Positions 11,110 to 17,793 of a DNA stretch of 64,000 bases are shown in pieces (position 1 is the first letter of the stretch; every line of letters starts with the position of its first letter). The notes under the pieces are model-generated. The model was not told the origin of the DNA. It did no database searches and was given only the letters and a program-made list of their open reading frames with translations. The DNA is from Flaccisagitta enflata (lineage: Eukaryota; Chaetognatha; Sagittoidea; Aphragmophora), in NCBI GenBank assembly GCA_965153355.1, contig OZ231126.1, positions 4,154,001 through 4,218,000 of the forward strand, given 5' to 3'. Made by a program: the position numbers and the translations under genes.

Positions 11110-13579
11110 CACACACACACACACCTACACACACACACACACCTACACACACACCTACACACCTACACACACCTACACACACCTACACACACCTACACAC
11201 ACACACACACACACACACACCTACACACACACACCTACACACACACACCTACACACACACCTACACACCAACACACCTACACACACACACACTTACACAC
11301 ACACCCACACCTACACCCACACCTACACCCACACCTTCACACACACCCACACCTACACACCCCCCTACACACTCACGCAGAGGCGACGTGTGCGAAGACC
11401 TGCATTTGGACTTTTCACTTTTAATCGACGAATTCGGTGAAATGCGTCAAGTGGAGTTAAAATCCAACGGCAAAAACGTCCGAGTTGACAATTCAAACAG
11501 AATCGAATACATTCATCTCGTCGCAGACTTCTACCTCAACAGAAGAATAAGGCAACAGTGCAAAGCGTTTTACAAAGGTACGAAAAAAACACTTGTTTGT
11601 GTGTCTCAACAGTGAGACATTTAGGTTTACGCGGTTTCATCGATGGACTCGGATATGTGAATTTTGAGTGGTTTCCTTAACGACCTTCGAGAGAATAGGT
11701 GCGTGGGTACGTTCATAGGTAACACCCGACTTTCCGGTAACGTTGAATCGGGCGATATTGTTATTTCTAGGCTCTACTACCCCTTCCCACCCACAATATA
11801 TTGCCTCTGCCCACTCTCACAACTGCCCCTGCCCTCCCGCAATCAAATCAACAGGACTGACCGATGTGGTTGACTTGGAGTGGCTTCGTATGTTTAATTA
11901 TCACAAGCATCAAGTGATCATTTCTTTATTCCATTCTTCCCCCGCCCAAATCAACAGGACTGACCGATGTGGTTGACTTGGAATGGCTTCGTATGTTTAA
12001 TTATCACGAGCATCAAGTGATCATTTCGGGAGCATCTCATCCTGTTGATCTCGAAGATCTCAAAGCCCACACAAATTACTCTGGCGGTTACGACGCTTCG
12101 CATCCCGTCATAGAACTCTTTTGGACCGTGGTGAGTTAGTTGGACCGTGATGAGTGAGAGACTGAGAGTTATTAAGTCAATTCACTTAGAATTTCCACAA
12201 TCTCACGTGCGCATGTTGTTGTTGTTGTTGGTGATGTTGTTGCTGTTGTTGCCACAACGCGGAAATTTCCCATACGACGTTTTTGAGGTGTCGTACAGTA
12301 GAGGGAGACTGGCCTCACGGCGAAGTCAGACTGATGTAGACGCGGATGGATCCATTCCACCTCGGAGAGGCATCCGCGTTCAAAACAGTCACATGCGCAT
12401 CGTTCTTGATTTATGTGATCAGTCTGCGTCCTTTGTTGACGTGTGGTTATTAGTTTGTCGGCGTGTGATCATTTGTTTGCTCGTACGTGTATTTGTTTTT
12501 TGCCGATTTGTTGGTGTATGCGCAATTGCGCATGCTCATTGATTTGCTCTTTAATTTGTACGTTCTAATGTGTCTTACGTTCTCAAGTGTTTCATTCAAT
12601 TAATCAATCAATCAATCAATTCTTCATTCATTCTTTCCCATTATTCAGGCCAAAGAGTTGGACGAAGTTCGTCGTCGCGCTCTGCTCAAATTCGTGACTT
12701 CGTGCTCTCGTCCTCCTTTGCTCGGCTTCAAAGACCTTTACCCCGCCTTTTGCATTCATAACGGAGGAACGGACGAAACCAGACTACCCACCGCAGCTAC
12801 CTGCATGAACTTACTCAAACTTCCAGAGTACAAGGTAAGTGGAATAACAGAGAAATGGAGAAAACCAGACTACCCGCCGCAGCTACGTGTTTGAACTTAC
12901 TCAAACTTCCAGAGTACAAGGTAAGTGGAACGACGGAGGAACGGACGAAACCAGACTACCCACCGCAGCTACCTGCATGAACTTACTCAAAGTTCTAGAG
13001 TATAAGGTAAGTGGTATAATGGAGGAATGGACAAAACCAGACTACCCAGCGCAGCAACGTGCATGAACTTACTCAAACTTCCCGAGTGTATGATAAGTGG
13101 AATAACGGAGGAATGGACGAAACCCGATCACCCACTGCAGTTACCTGCATGAACTTACTCAAAGTTCTAGAGTATAAGGTTAGTGGAATATCGGACAAAA
13201 CCAGACTACCCACTGCAGCTACCTGCATGAACTTACTCAAACTTCCAGAGTATCAAGTAAGTGGAACCTCACCATTCATCTTTGCAGAAAGTAGTTTACT
13301 CCAGTGTATTATGGTGCCAAAAATCGTTGGTAAAATGATCTGCAAAATTCCCTTTTTTTGGCGGAGTGAGCTGATGCTCTCGTGAGATACTTTCGATACA
13401 TAATTGATTAATTGGTTGAATGATTGCTCAGCACGTTTCCCCCACTATCAAACAATCTTTTCGCATCGTTCTTCTTCTCCCACTCTCGAATTCGATCAGT
13501 CACTCTCACATGTACATACACTTTGAAGTGACTTTCTCTCTTCCTGTGCACTGTGAAAAAAAAAACAAAACAACAAAAT

Positions 13580-13630
<51 letters not shown>

Positions 13631-13790
13631 GTTTACTTTCCTCCTCCATTTTCATAGACAGTCATATTTGCTCATTTATGTCTTTGCCTGAAAAAATTCT
13701 CTCTCTTTAATTCTCGTCCAGGACATCGAAAGTTTGCGCACGAAGATTCTCTACGCGATTGATAGCGGAGCAGGCTTCGAACTCAGCTGA
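2104..13790 (+). CDS. UBE3C: HECT-type E3 ubiquitin ligase, UBE3C orthologue (complete, 13 exons)
   Basis: UBE3C is a proteasome-associated HECT ligase: it takes ubiquitin from an E2 as a thioester on a catalytic Cys and extends chains on substrates. Thirteen exons total 3837 bp and give 1278 residues plus stop, with every junction in phase. The human protein has 1083 residues; the excess is low-complexity Ser and Gly inserts. Visible parts: an N-terminus like UBE3C (MYSFDGDF), a basic helix and IQ-like motif near residues 48-66, the UBE3C middle region, and a HECT domain from about 935 to the end. Within HECT are the motif [16 protein letters not shown], the catalytic Cys at residue 1246 in [12 protein letters not shown], the conserved Phe four residues from the end, and the terminal GFELS. 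Introns are 221-1484 bp. All donors are GT except intron 2, which needs GC. The start is fixed by homology, a good AACATG context and an upstream in-frame stop. Confidence 0.97.
2401..3041 (+). other. UBE3C intron 1 with long CT-rich 3' tract
   Basis: 641-bp GT-AG intron. A (TGAATGAA)-like patch lies at 2575-2660. Positions 2906-3038 are a continuous CCTCTTCC-type pyrimidine tract ending in CTTAG, doubling as the polypyrimidine tract of the exon 2 acceptor. Confidence 0.85.
3042..4166 (+). CDS. UBE3C: UBE3C exon 2 (large exon with poly-Ser and poly-Gly inserts)
   Basis: 375 codons, phase 0 at both ends. It matches the UBE3C region containing LPLRMLE (human LPMRMLE) and runs to IRDYFQ. A run of about 25 Ser (residues ~217-241) and a Gly/Asn/Ser-rich stretch (~334-367) interrupt otherwise conserved sequence. 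The Ser run is a mix of TCT, TCC and TCA, so it is a degraded TTC/TCC repeat inside the coding frame. The exon must end at 4166 for the next exon to read in frame. Confidence 0.93.
4167..4394 (+). other. UBE3C intron 2, a GC-AG intron
   Basis: The donor is CAG|GCGAGT. Using GC at 4167 keeps phase 0 into exon 3 ([14 protein letters not shown]). The nearest GT, at 4171, shifts the frame and meets a stop at 4460-4462. Simple read-through stops at about 4245. The acceptor is TTCTTCAG at 4387-4394. Confidence 0.85.
4395..4523 (+). CDS. UBE3C: UBE3C exon 3 (acidic segment)
   Basis: 43 codons, phase 0 at both ends, donor GTTATT at 4524. It encodes a hydrophobic helix followed by an acidic stretch ([13 protein letters not shown]), in the position of the acidic DSEEESEE segment of human UBE3C. 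Confidence 0.92.
4745..5473 (+). CDS. UBE3C: UBE3C exon 4
   Basis: 243 codons, phase 0 at both ends, acceptor ACAG at 4741-4744, donor GTTAGA at 5474. It carries UBE3C landmarks: [20 protein letters not shown] (human SIHDNEFF), and [20 protein letters not shown] aligned with human MPFTLEELIMLSRCLRD. Two Ser-rich inserts (residues ~545-558 and ~675-683) and a basic/acidic linker sit between conserved blocks. Confidence 0.95.
5474..5770 (+). other. UBE3C intron 4 with (CT)n tract
   Basis: 297-bp GT-AG intron. A (CT)n run of about 75 bp at 5671-5746 lies about 25 bp upstream of the acceptor TTGATCAG and probably serves as its pyrimidine tract. Confidence 0.85.
5771..5997 (+). CDS. UBE3C: UBE3C exon 5
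   Basis: 75 codons plus 2 nt; the donor GTGAGG at 5998 leaves phase 2. It encodes the helical pre-HECT region with [20 protein letters not shown], equivalent to human MLKSRDTRRNFCPPNHW. Reading past the donor stops at once (TGA at 5999), confirming the splice. Confidence 0.95.
5998..7360 (+). other. UBE3C intron 5
   Basis: 1363-bp intron. AT-rich at first, with no coding island. Positions 7075-7345 are a CCTTTCTC/TTCC-rich pyrimidine minisatellite with several 30-bp direct copies. The acceptor is CTAAAAG; the one-base alternative AG at 7361-7362 breaks the frame. Confidence 0.8.
7361..7607 (+). CDS. UBE3C: UBE3C exon 6
   Basis: One nt completing a split Lys codon plus 82 codons, leaving phase 0 before GTAAAA at 7608. 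It contains [20 protein letters not shown], aligning with human LTELPFVVPFEERVKIF just before the HECT domain. Confidence 0.95.
7608..8008 (+). other. UBE3C intron 6
   Basis: 401-bp GT-AG intron without notable repeats apart from a short duplicated TCATTACGGT segment near its start (7626-7670). Confidence 0.85.
8009..8117 (+). CDS. UBE3C: UBE3C exon 7 (start of HECT domain)
   Basis: 36 codons plus 1 nt, donor GTGAGT at 8118, phase 1. It encodes the conserved HECT entry [15 protein letters not shown] (human YIYEDAYDKLSPENE). Confidence 0.96.
8118..8548 (+). repeat. UBE3C intron 7 with CTCACTCG-type repeat
   Basis: 431-bp GT-AG intron. Positions 8375-8530 consist of imperfect CTCACTCG / GATCGCTCACT octamer repeats. 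A C-run and TTTCAG follow, so the repeat forms the acceptor's pyrimidine-rich approach. Confidence 0.85.
8549..8740 (+). CDS. UBE3C: UBE3C exon 8 (HECT N-lobe)
   Basis: 2 nt, 63 codons and 1 nt; donor GTGAGT at 8741. It contains [20 protein letters not shown], identical to human UBE3C over the whole motif, and GKML/GRML-type YFLGRMLG at its end. Confidence 0.97.
8741..9739 (+). repeat. UBE3C intron 8 with TG-rich repeat
   Basis: 999-bp intron. The donor-proximal part has a degenerate ~30-bp repeat built on GGTGATTCTTGTTGGGTGAG (8741-8860), again a GTGAGT-containing unit copied downstream of a donor. A hairpin-element remnant starts at 9338 (AGTTGCGAACACGCAACT). Positions 9382-9690 are (TG)n interrupted by AGCG, CGTG and TCCG. 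Confidence 0.8.
9740..9896 (+). CDS. UBE3C: UBE3C exon 9 (HECT)
   Basis: 2 nt, 51 codons, 2 nt; donor GTAGAG at 9897. It encodes [20 protein letters not shown], differing from human UBE3C at one residue across that stretch, then [11 protein letters not shown]. Confidence 0.97.
9904..10043 (+). mobile_element. Short Harbinger-like MITE, 7 bp inside intron 9
   Basis: Ends GGGGGCGTTTCTAGT and ACTAGAAACACGCCC are inverted. The inside is a CpG-rich run of CTCGGTCGCTCGC type, as in the related copies at 43600 and 47547 but shorter and inverted. It starts 7 bp after the exon 9 boundary, so only GTAGAGA separates it from the exon. No matching 3-bp target duplication is visible here. Confidence 0.6.
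10106..10305 (+). mobile_element. Hairpin-ended short element, GCGACT family (copy S1)
   Basis: One end is AGTCGCGTGCACGCGACT (perfect 7-bp stem), preceded on this strand by TTTTT. A (GTCGGTTG)n block follows, then a body containing CTGCTCCTGCCCA. The other end is TATCCGGCCTTG. It lies in UBE3C intron 9. Read in reverse it ends GCGACTAAAAA, as all its relatives do. Confidence 0.7.
10940..11362 (+). repeat. (CA)n and CTACACACAC array in UBE3C intron 9
   Basis: A pure (AC)n run at ~10940-11018 grades into ACACCTAC-type variants up to about 18 bp before the acceptor CACGCAG at 11374-11380. The exon 10 acceptor therefore has a CA/CCTACA repeat where a normal pyrimidine tract would be. Confidence 0.95.
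11381..11577 (+). CDS. UBE3C: UBE3C exon 10 (HECT)
   Basis: 1 nt, 65 codons, 1 nt; donor GTACGA at 11578. It encodes [12 protein letters not shown] and [20 protein letters not shown], matching human NRIAYIHLVADYRLNRQIRQ. Confidence 0.97.
11836..11924 (+). repeat. Decoy duplicate of the exon 11 acceptor and 5' half
   Basis: About 90 bp are copied 103 bp upstream of the true exon 11. The copy holds an AATCAACAG acceptor and the first 70 exonic bases (11855-11924), with two mismatches to 11958-12027: one silent, one Glu to Lys. Using this acceptor would read into a stop at 11974-11976, so the downstream copy is the functional one. Confidence 0.9.
11958..12130 (+). CDS. UBE3C: UBE3C exon 11 (HECT C-lobe boundary)
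   Basis: 2 nt and 57 codons, leaving phase 0 before GTGAGT at 12131. It encodes [14 protein letters not shown] (human GLANVVSLEWLRMF), QVIISGA, DLEDLK and NYSGGYD, all standard HECT landmarks. The upstream near-copy at 11855 lacks the 3' half. Confidence 0.96.
12131..12648 (+). other. UBE3C intron 11
   Basis: 518-bp GT-AG intron with a short (GTT)n at 12215-12250 and (ATCA)n at 12600-12620. The acceptor is TTATTCAG. Confidence 0.85.
12649..12834 (+). CDS. UBE3C: UBE3C exon 12 (catalytic cysteine)
   Basis: 62 codons, phase 0 at both ends, donor AAG|GTAAGT at 12835. It encodes [20 protein letters not shown] and the active site [17 protein letters not shown]. The thioester-forming Cys is residue 1246 (TGC, 12802-12804). 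Five further copies of the last ~60 exonic bases plus donor follow in the intron. Reading on from this exon stops in the first copy (12892-12894), so the first donor must be used. Confidence 0.97.
12835..13265 (+). repeat. ~86-bp minisatellite of exon 12 active-site end plus donor
   Basis: Five tandem copies follow the real exon end, with donor-equivalent sites at 12921, 13006, 13093, 13179 and 13257. Each copy spans roughly from GGAGGAACGGACGAAACC through the Cys codon to the donor and TGGAA. All five keep the Cys codon. Donors read GTAAGT in copies 1, 2 and 5, ATAAGT in copy 3 and GTTAGT in copy 4. The last unit is ~8 bp shorter. No copy has its own pyrimidine tract, so they are expected to be intronic. 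Confidence 0.93.
13583..13627 (+). repeat. (CT)n in UBE3C intron 12
   Basis: About 45 bp of CT repeat inside the 887-bp last intron, 95 bp upstream of the final acceptor. Confidence 0.95.
13722..13790 (+). CDS. UBE3C: UBE3C exon 13 (C-terminus)
   Basis: 22 codons plus TGA, acceptor CGTCCAG. The peptide ends [15 protein letters not shown], against human KLLYAIECAAGFELS. The Phe four residues from the end, needed in HECT ligases for ubiquitin transfer, is present. Confidence 0.97.
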   Translation, partial: DIESLRTKILYAIDSGAGFELS

Positions 13791-14245
13791 AAAAAAGATA
13801 TTGTCATCGTGGGGTTTTATTTTGTTGTCTTTTTGTCTTTTTGTCCCTTTGTCTTTTTGTCTCTATCATCCCGCCTTCGCTGTCTCTCCGCCTCTCGATA
13901 AGAGGCCCAGAGTTGTCTAGGTTGATTACTAATTTATATAAGAGTTCCAGCTGCAGGTTATTCCGTCTATCAGATATGTGATCGGATTTGTATAAATACT
14001 ATCGCGTTCAAACTTCACAAAAAAAAGAATCGTTTGTAACGATGCGTCCAGCTATACGTATGTTTATTTTTTTGTTTTCGATGCCATTGACACTTTGACA
14101 ATGCCGTTGCCATATATATTATTTAGGTTAGTTCATCATCTTTGACATGGGATATGAAAGTGAAAGAGTCCGTCGGTGTGATTTTGTATAACAACTCGCT
14201 AATCTAATCTAGTCTTTGAAATAAAAACGGTCTTGATTTCGAGGT
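13791..14245 (+). other. UBE3C 3' UTR
   Basis: Non-coding sequence after the stop, with GTCTTTTT repeats near 13830. It runs to the AATAAA at 14219-14224 followed by a G/T-rich stretch. The exact cleavage point is inferred. Confidence 0.6.
14219..14224 (+). terminator. Candidate UBE3C poly(A) signal
   Basis: AATAAA about 430 bp after the stop codon, followed within 25 bp by GAGGTTTGCGTTTT, a plausible downstream G/T element. Confidence 0.55.
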
Positions 14246-14349
14246 TTGCGTTTTATTCATCTACCATTTTTGTTTTTTTCTCATCGTCCAAATTGCTTTT
14301 GCCTTTGAGAATTTACGACGCGGACAGGGGGCTGTAAGCCTGCAAGGTT

Positions 14350-14355
14350 TTTATT
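14350..14355 (-). terminator. Candidate minus-strand poly(A) signal
   Basis: TTTATT on the plus strand is AATAAA on the minus strand. It lies about 640 bp beyond the stop of the candidate minus-strand exon at 14990. If real, two convergent genes end within about 130 bp of each other. Confidence 0.3.
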
Positions 14356-14639
14356 TAAGTTGCTAGAATACACTAGTTATTCTTCAAGAATGTTAGTAGT
14401 GGTCACTAAAGCATACATTGACAGGTCTGTTGTTTTTCGAACATCATACAGTAAGTCCACTATTTAAATCATTGAAGTGGTCTTCCACTGATGCGAACAG
14501 AAAGAAGACAATTTGATCGGCTCAGACTAATGAATGATACAGATAAAGAACGCCCTGATCTATTTCAGTCTCACTTCGAGAACTGGCGTCCATGACAAAC
14601 GATCCGACCGCCTGCCAATCGTGATTTTACTCCATTACA

Positions 14640-14660
14640 GCAATATGCAAATGAGGCTTT
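14640..14660. promoter_or_regulatory. Octamer-containing segment shared with 24717
   Basis: Same 20-bp core as at 24717. In minus-strand sense both copies lie a few hundred bases downstream of a candidate terminal coding exon (14990 and 24904). Confidence 0.35.
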
Positions 14661-14989
14661 CTCACTCAATTGTTCTCTGTACATAGATCGCGTCGTGCGA
14701 TGCGATCCAGTCAATCCACGAAAGTGCTGTGGTTGTGATGATGGTGGAAGACGATGAAAATTGATGGTAGATGGTAGATAACCATGTAAATTGATGGGAC
14801 AGTGAATCATTGCTGGTTGTGGTGATACGTGGATGATTGAAGGTAGCGTTGACGACGAAGATGGTGGTGGGAATGCCTTGCGCTGTCCTGGATGGTAAAG
14901 GCAAAGTATGTTTGAACAAGAATGACCGTCAACAAAGTAACGGAGAAAGAACTTTGGTTCGGAATCTCGTGCAATGATGCCAATGATGG

Positions 14990-15283
14990 TTAGGATGAGT
15001 GATTGGATTGATGAAATGTTGTTGCGCAGTGGGATTTGAGATCCTCACGCAAGTCTAGGGCTAATTTTATACCGGCGAGTGGCCGAAATGAAATTATCGC
15101 CCAATCCATTGATTTCCCACGCGGTCTAACGAGTTCTGGCGAATTGGAAGTCGGAAGTGCGATTCGGCGGAAGTGGAACACGAAATCGTCCGGAAAACTG
15201 ACGGTGTGGCGGATGAACGGGTCTATGAGGAAATCTTCAGAAGTGGCAAATCTGTGATTTTCTATCTCAACCGCGGCGAGTTT
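14990..15283 (-). CDS. Candidate minus-strand terminal exon, unrecognised protein
   Basis: A minus-strand frame open for 97 codons before TAA at 14992-14990. It includes ENHRFATSEDFLIDPFIRHT, then SFPDDFVFHFRRI, SMDWAIISFRPLAGIKLAL and a Ser/His-rich end. Codon choice (TTC, GTC, CGC, CTC) resembles the UBE3C exons. The acceptor is uncertain: AATAAAG gives phase 0 at 15283, while two CAG sites (just upstream) give phase 1. The tract upstream is the minisatellite at 15310-15705, which is not pyrimidine-rich. I do not recognise a family. The opposite strand also has an open frame here, so coding sense is not proven. Confidence 0.35.
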   Translation of the reverse strand, partial: KLAAVEIENHRFATSEDFLIDPFIRHTVSFPDDFVFHFRRIALPTSNSPELVRPRGKSMDWAIISFRPLAGIKLALDLREDLKSHCATTFHQSNHSS

Positions 15284-15309
15284 CTTTATTGCATCTGACA
15301 GGTGACCTG

Positions 15310-15705
15310 TCGGATATTGGCCGGCTTATTGGATGGATATTTGCCAGCTTATTGGCCGGCAATTTGCCAACTTATTGGATGGCTATTTGCCAGCTTAGCG
15401 GCTGGCTATTTGCCAGCTTAGCGGCCGGCTATTTGCCAGCTAACCGGCCGGCTTTATGCCAACTTTTTGGCCGGCTTTATGCCAGCTTATTGGCCGGATA
15501 TTTGCCAGCTTACAGGCTGGCTATTTGCCAGTTTAGCGGCCGGCTATTTGTCAACTTATCGGCTGGCTATTTGTCAGCTTATCAGCCGGCCGTTTGCCAG
15601 CTTTGCGGCCGGCTATTTGCCAGCTTAGTGGCCGGCTGTTTGTCAGCTTATCGGCCGGCCGTTTGCCAGCTTAGCGGCCGGCTGTTTGCCAGCTTATTGG
15701 CCGGC
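15310..15705. repeat. ~24-bp minisatellite (GGCCGGCTATTTGCCAGCTTA-like)
   Basis: About 16 imperfect 24-bp units with variants TATTG, AGCGG and AACCGG. Because 24 is a multiple of three, it creates a long plus-strand open frame of 8-residue repeats, which I treat as non-coding. Confidence 0.9.
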
Positions 15706-16009
15706 GATAAAAGATGGTTGTTTTGGCGCCTGCGTCTTGTCATGTTTCGTCTTTCTTGGAATAGAAGGCGTGTAAGATTGAAAGAGCGAGATTTCTGCTT
15801 TTACTTTTATAACCCCCCCCCCCGTCACCCCGTGAATCTCTCGCCTTTCACTCTACTTGTTTTCCACATCTTTCTTTTTCACTTATTGCGCACTAGCAAT
15901 CTTGTACTTCAAAAAGTGATGCTATTTGTGTTCTGCTAAGATCTTAGTGTCAGGGGTAACAAGAACAAATTGATATTTAACGAAATTTCAATCTCTCTCT
16001 TTCTTCTGA

Positions 16010-16085
16010 CTTTCTTTCTTTCTTTCTTTCTTTCTTTCTCTCTTTCTCTCTTTCTCTCTTTCTCTCTTTCTCTCTCTCTCTCTCT
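16010..16085 (+). repeat. (TTTC)n / (CT)n microsatellite
   Basis: About 75 bp of TTTC repeat merging into TCTC, directly beside the donor side of the candidate minus-strand exon ending at 16094. Confidence 0.95.
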
Positions 16086-16093
16086 GTCCTTAC

Positions 16094-16320
16094 TTTGCTG
16101 GCGCTTCGTCGTTGTTTGCCGATCGTCGGTGAGAGCGGTTTTCCTCCCGCCGCTGCCGCGTCTTCTGATGTTTTGCCAGGTGAAACTGCTGCTGCTGCTG
16201 CGGTGGCACCGAAAATGTCATCACGGGAAGATGCTGCTGCCGCTGCTGAGGCTGTGAGATCGGCGCCGCGAGATCCCAAAGGCAGAAGAGGTGGTACGCG
16301 AAGCGAAGGGTCTTGTGGAC
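16094..16320 (-). CDS. Candidate minus-strand exon, Ala/Ser-rich protein
   Basis: GC-rich island in AT-rich surroundings. On the minus strand the acceptor is CGTCCCCCCAG (CAG = plus 16323-16321) and the donor AGCAAA|GTAAGG (GT = 16093-16092). The exon is 227 bp, 2 nt plus 75 codons. The frame reads PQDPSLRVPPLLPLGSRG, two Ala runs, SSRDDIFGAT, VSPGKTSED and KPLSPTIGKQRRSASK. It needs a preceding exon ending in phase 1. The last exon of the A-D set below could supply one through a weak donor (AACG|GTAATA, 24920). A second frame on this strand is Gln-rich and ends in TAA at 16092-16090, so the frame is not certain. Confidence 0.4.
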
Positions 16321-16470
16321 CTGGGGGGACGCGGAGGGAGGGTGGTGAAAGGTAGGTAAGGTGGTAAAAGACGTGGGCATCGGCGTAAGGAGACTGGTAG
16401 AGAGGATGCTGGGTAAGAAGAGGCAAGGTGGCAAAGGATGTGGACTACTAATTGGGCTACTGAGTAGAAA

Positions 16471-16545
16471 CAAGGCCGGATACACGGCTACCCAGTACTC
16501 AAGTCGCGTGTGTGTGGACAGGGGCAGTGATAACAAGTCATCCAA
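16471..16545 (-). mobile_element. Partial GCGACT-family hairpin element
   Basis: Starts CAAGGCCGGATACACGGCTA and carries AAGTCGCGTGTGTGTGGACA, matching the left half of the copies at 23937 and 24012. The hairpin end is missing. Confidence 0.5.
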
Positions 16546-16615
16546 GGATCGCACATGGTCAGCGGTATCCGATGCCCTGCTTGGAGTGATCAGCTGAAGA
16601 AGTTGAGTGAGGGCA

Positions 16616-17115
16616 GGGCAGCGGCCCCAAAGGACCAATGTCCTGTAGGACACAGGGGTGAATTTCCTTACGTCCTGAGATTCCTGAGAAGGCAAATTTC
16701 AGGCCTTTTGAACAATTTTCCATGATATTCAATGGGAGTTTTTATTTTTGAAAATTTTTTTTATCTATAATCCATGTTATTCAATGAGAATTTCATCTTT
16801 TTTTCATTTTTTTTATCAATCTCCCATGTTATTCAATAGGAATTTTGCATCATTTAAATTTTTAATCAATTTTCCATGTTATTCAATGGGAAATTTATAT
16901 TTTTCTTTTTTTTTGGTAAATTTTCCATATTATTCAATGGGATGTTTGCATTTTGTCATTTTCCTATGTTATTCAATGGGAATTTGAGAATTGAGAAACT
17001 TGGGGGGGGACGTACGGACGGATGTACGTATGTACGTACGTACGTACGTACGGACATACGTAAGGAAATTCACCCCTGTGTCCTACAGGACATCGGCCCT
17101 TTGGGGCCGTTGCCC
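16616..17115. mobile_element. Foldback element with ~58-bp inverted ends
   Basis: The left end (16616-16674) and right end (17056-17115) are inverted copies at about 95% identity; both contain GTCCTGTAGGACACAGGGGT. The inside carries about six tandem copies of a ~45-60-bp unit with CCATGTTATTCAATGGGAAT (16708-16985) and an ACGT palindromic run (17010-17057). No clear target duplication. Sequence resembling its end recurs at 28790 and 30165. Confidence 0.75.
17010..17057. repeat. (ACGT)n palindromic microsatellite
   Basis: Mixed GTAC/ACGT/ACGG tetranucleotides that can self-pair. It lies just inside the right inverted end of the foldback element. Confidence 0.85.
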
Positions 17116-17370
17116 AAAAAGGCTAACCAAGAATTTGGGCAAGAGCAGTTATGTAAAAACCGCCCATAAATGCCGAAAACACTAAGCGTTACCATCCGAC
17201 TATCCAATGGATATAGCGGGTGATGGGGTCGCGTGCACGCGACTCGAAAGTTACGATCAAAGCATGGAGAGAGGGAGGGAGGGAAGGGGGGTGGGGGAAT
17301 GGGAGACAGTGAAGACGGGAAAAGTCGATCACCTCCAAAGCTGACTCGATAAAGGATTGAACTGAGGATA

Positions 17371-17793
17371 CACTTTTTATTTTTTATAAGAACCTAGTTT
17401 ATAAGAACATCAAGGCTTCAAATTGCCCCAAAATTAAGAACATCTTAAGTACATATGGAGGCTTCAAATTCTAAAAGAAAATTTTTTGCTAACAATAAAA
17501 CTTTTGAAATATTAGAAATACTTGAAATTAGAAGATTTACAATAAAATTCTGCTATTTCTAACATAAATGCGATGAAAATATCCTTTGACTATAATTTAG
17601 TATCTATTTTAGTAATTATTAATAAAAATACATATACTTCTAATAATTAGTAGTGAATTTAAAGGTTTACTATAATTTTCTGTTATCTAGAAATAAAAAC
17701 GCTCTAAGAACATTGAAGGCTTAATTTTGCCTCAAAAATAAGAATATGAAGCCTCTGGAAAAAAAATGATGTTCTTATATAAAATAAAAAGTG
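17371..17793. mobile_element. TA-flanked MITE, mariner-like
   Basis: Inverted ends CACTTTTTATTTTTTATAAG and its counterpart at 17770-17793 are flanked on both sides by TA. The 423-bp AT-rich inside has no coding frame. Tc1/mariner insertions duplicate TA, so the assignment rests on ends and target only. Confidence 0.6.

Noticed and set aside
10909-11440. Thr/His and Cys/Val dipeptide frames
   Set aside because: Translations of (CA)n. Only the last ~60 bp, from 11381, are coding, as UBE3C exon 10 in another phase relation.
13059-13385. Frame joining two active-site copies ([14 protein letters not shown] and [13 protein letters not shown])
   Set aside because: These are copies 4 and 5 of the exon 12 minisatellite. 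They lack an acceptor, and the real exon stops in copy 1 if read through.
15036-15257. Plus-strand open frame antisense to the candidate exon at 14990-15283
   Set aside because: It ends without a partner exon, and codon choice is less like UBE3C than the minus-strand frame. Kept only as a caution.
15289-15939. 216-residue frame of 8-residue repeats
   Set aside because: The 24-bp minisatellite keeps any stop-free frame open; the tail beyond it has no protein-like character.
16090-16695. Minus-strand Gln-rich frame of 201 residues
   Set aside because: Upstream it runs through the foldback element and repeats. The overlapping Ala/Ser frame ends at a better donor. I could not fully exclude it.
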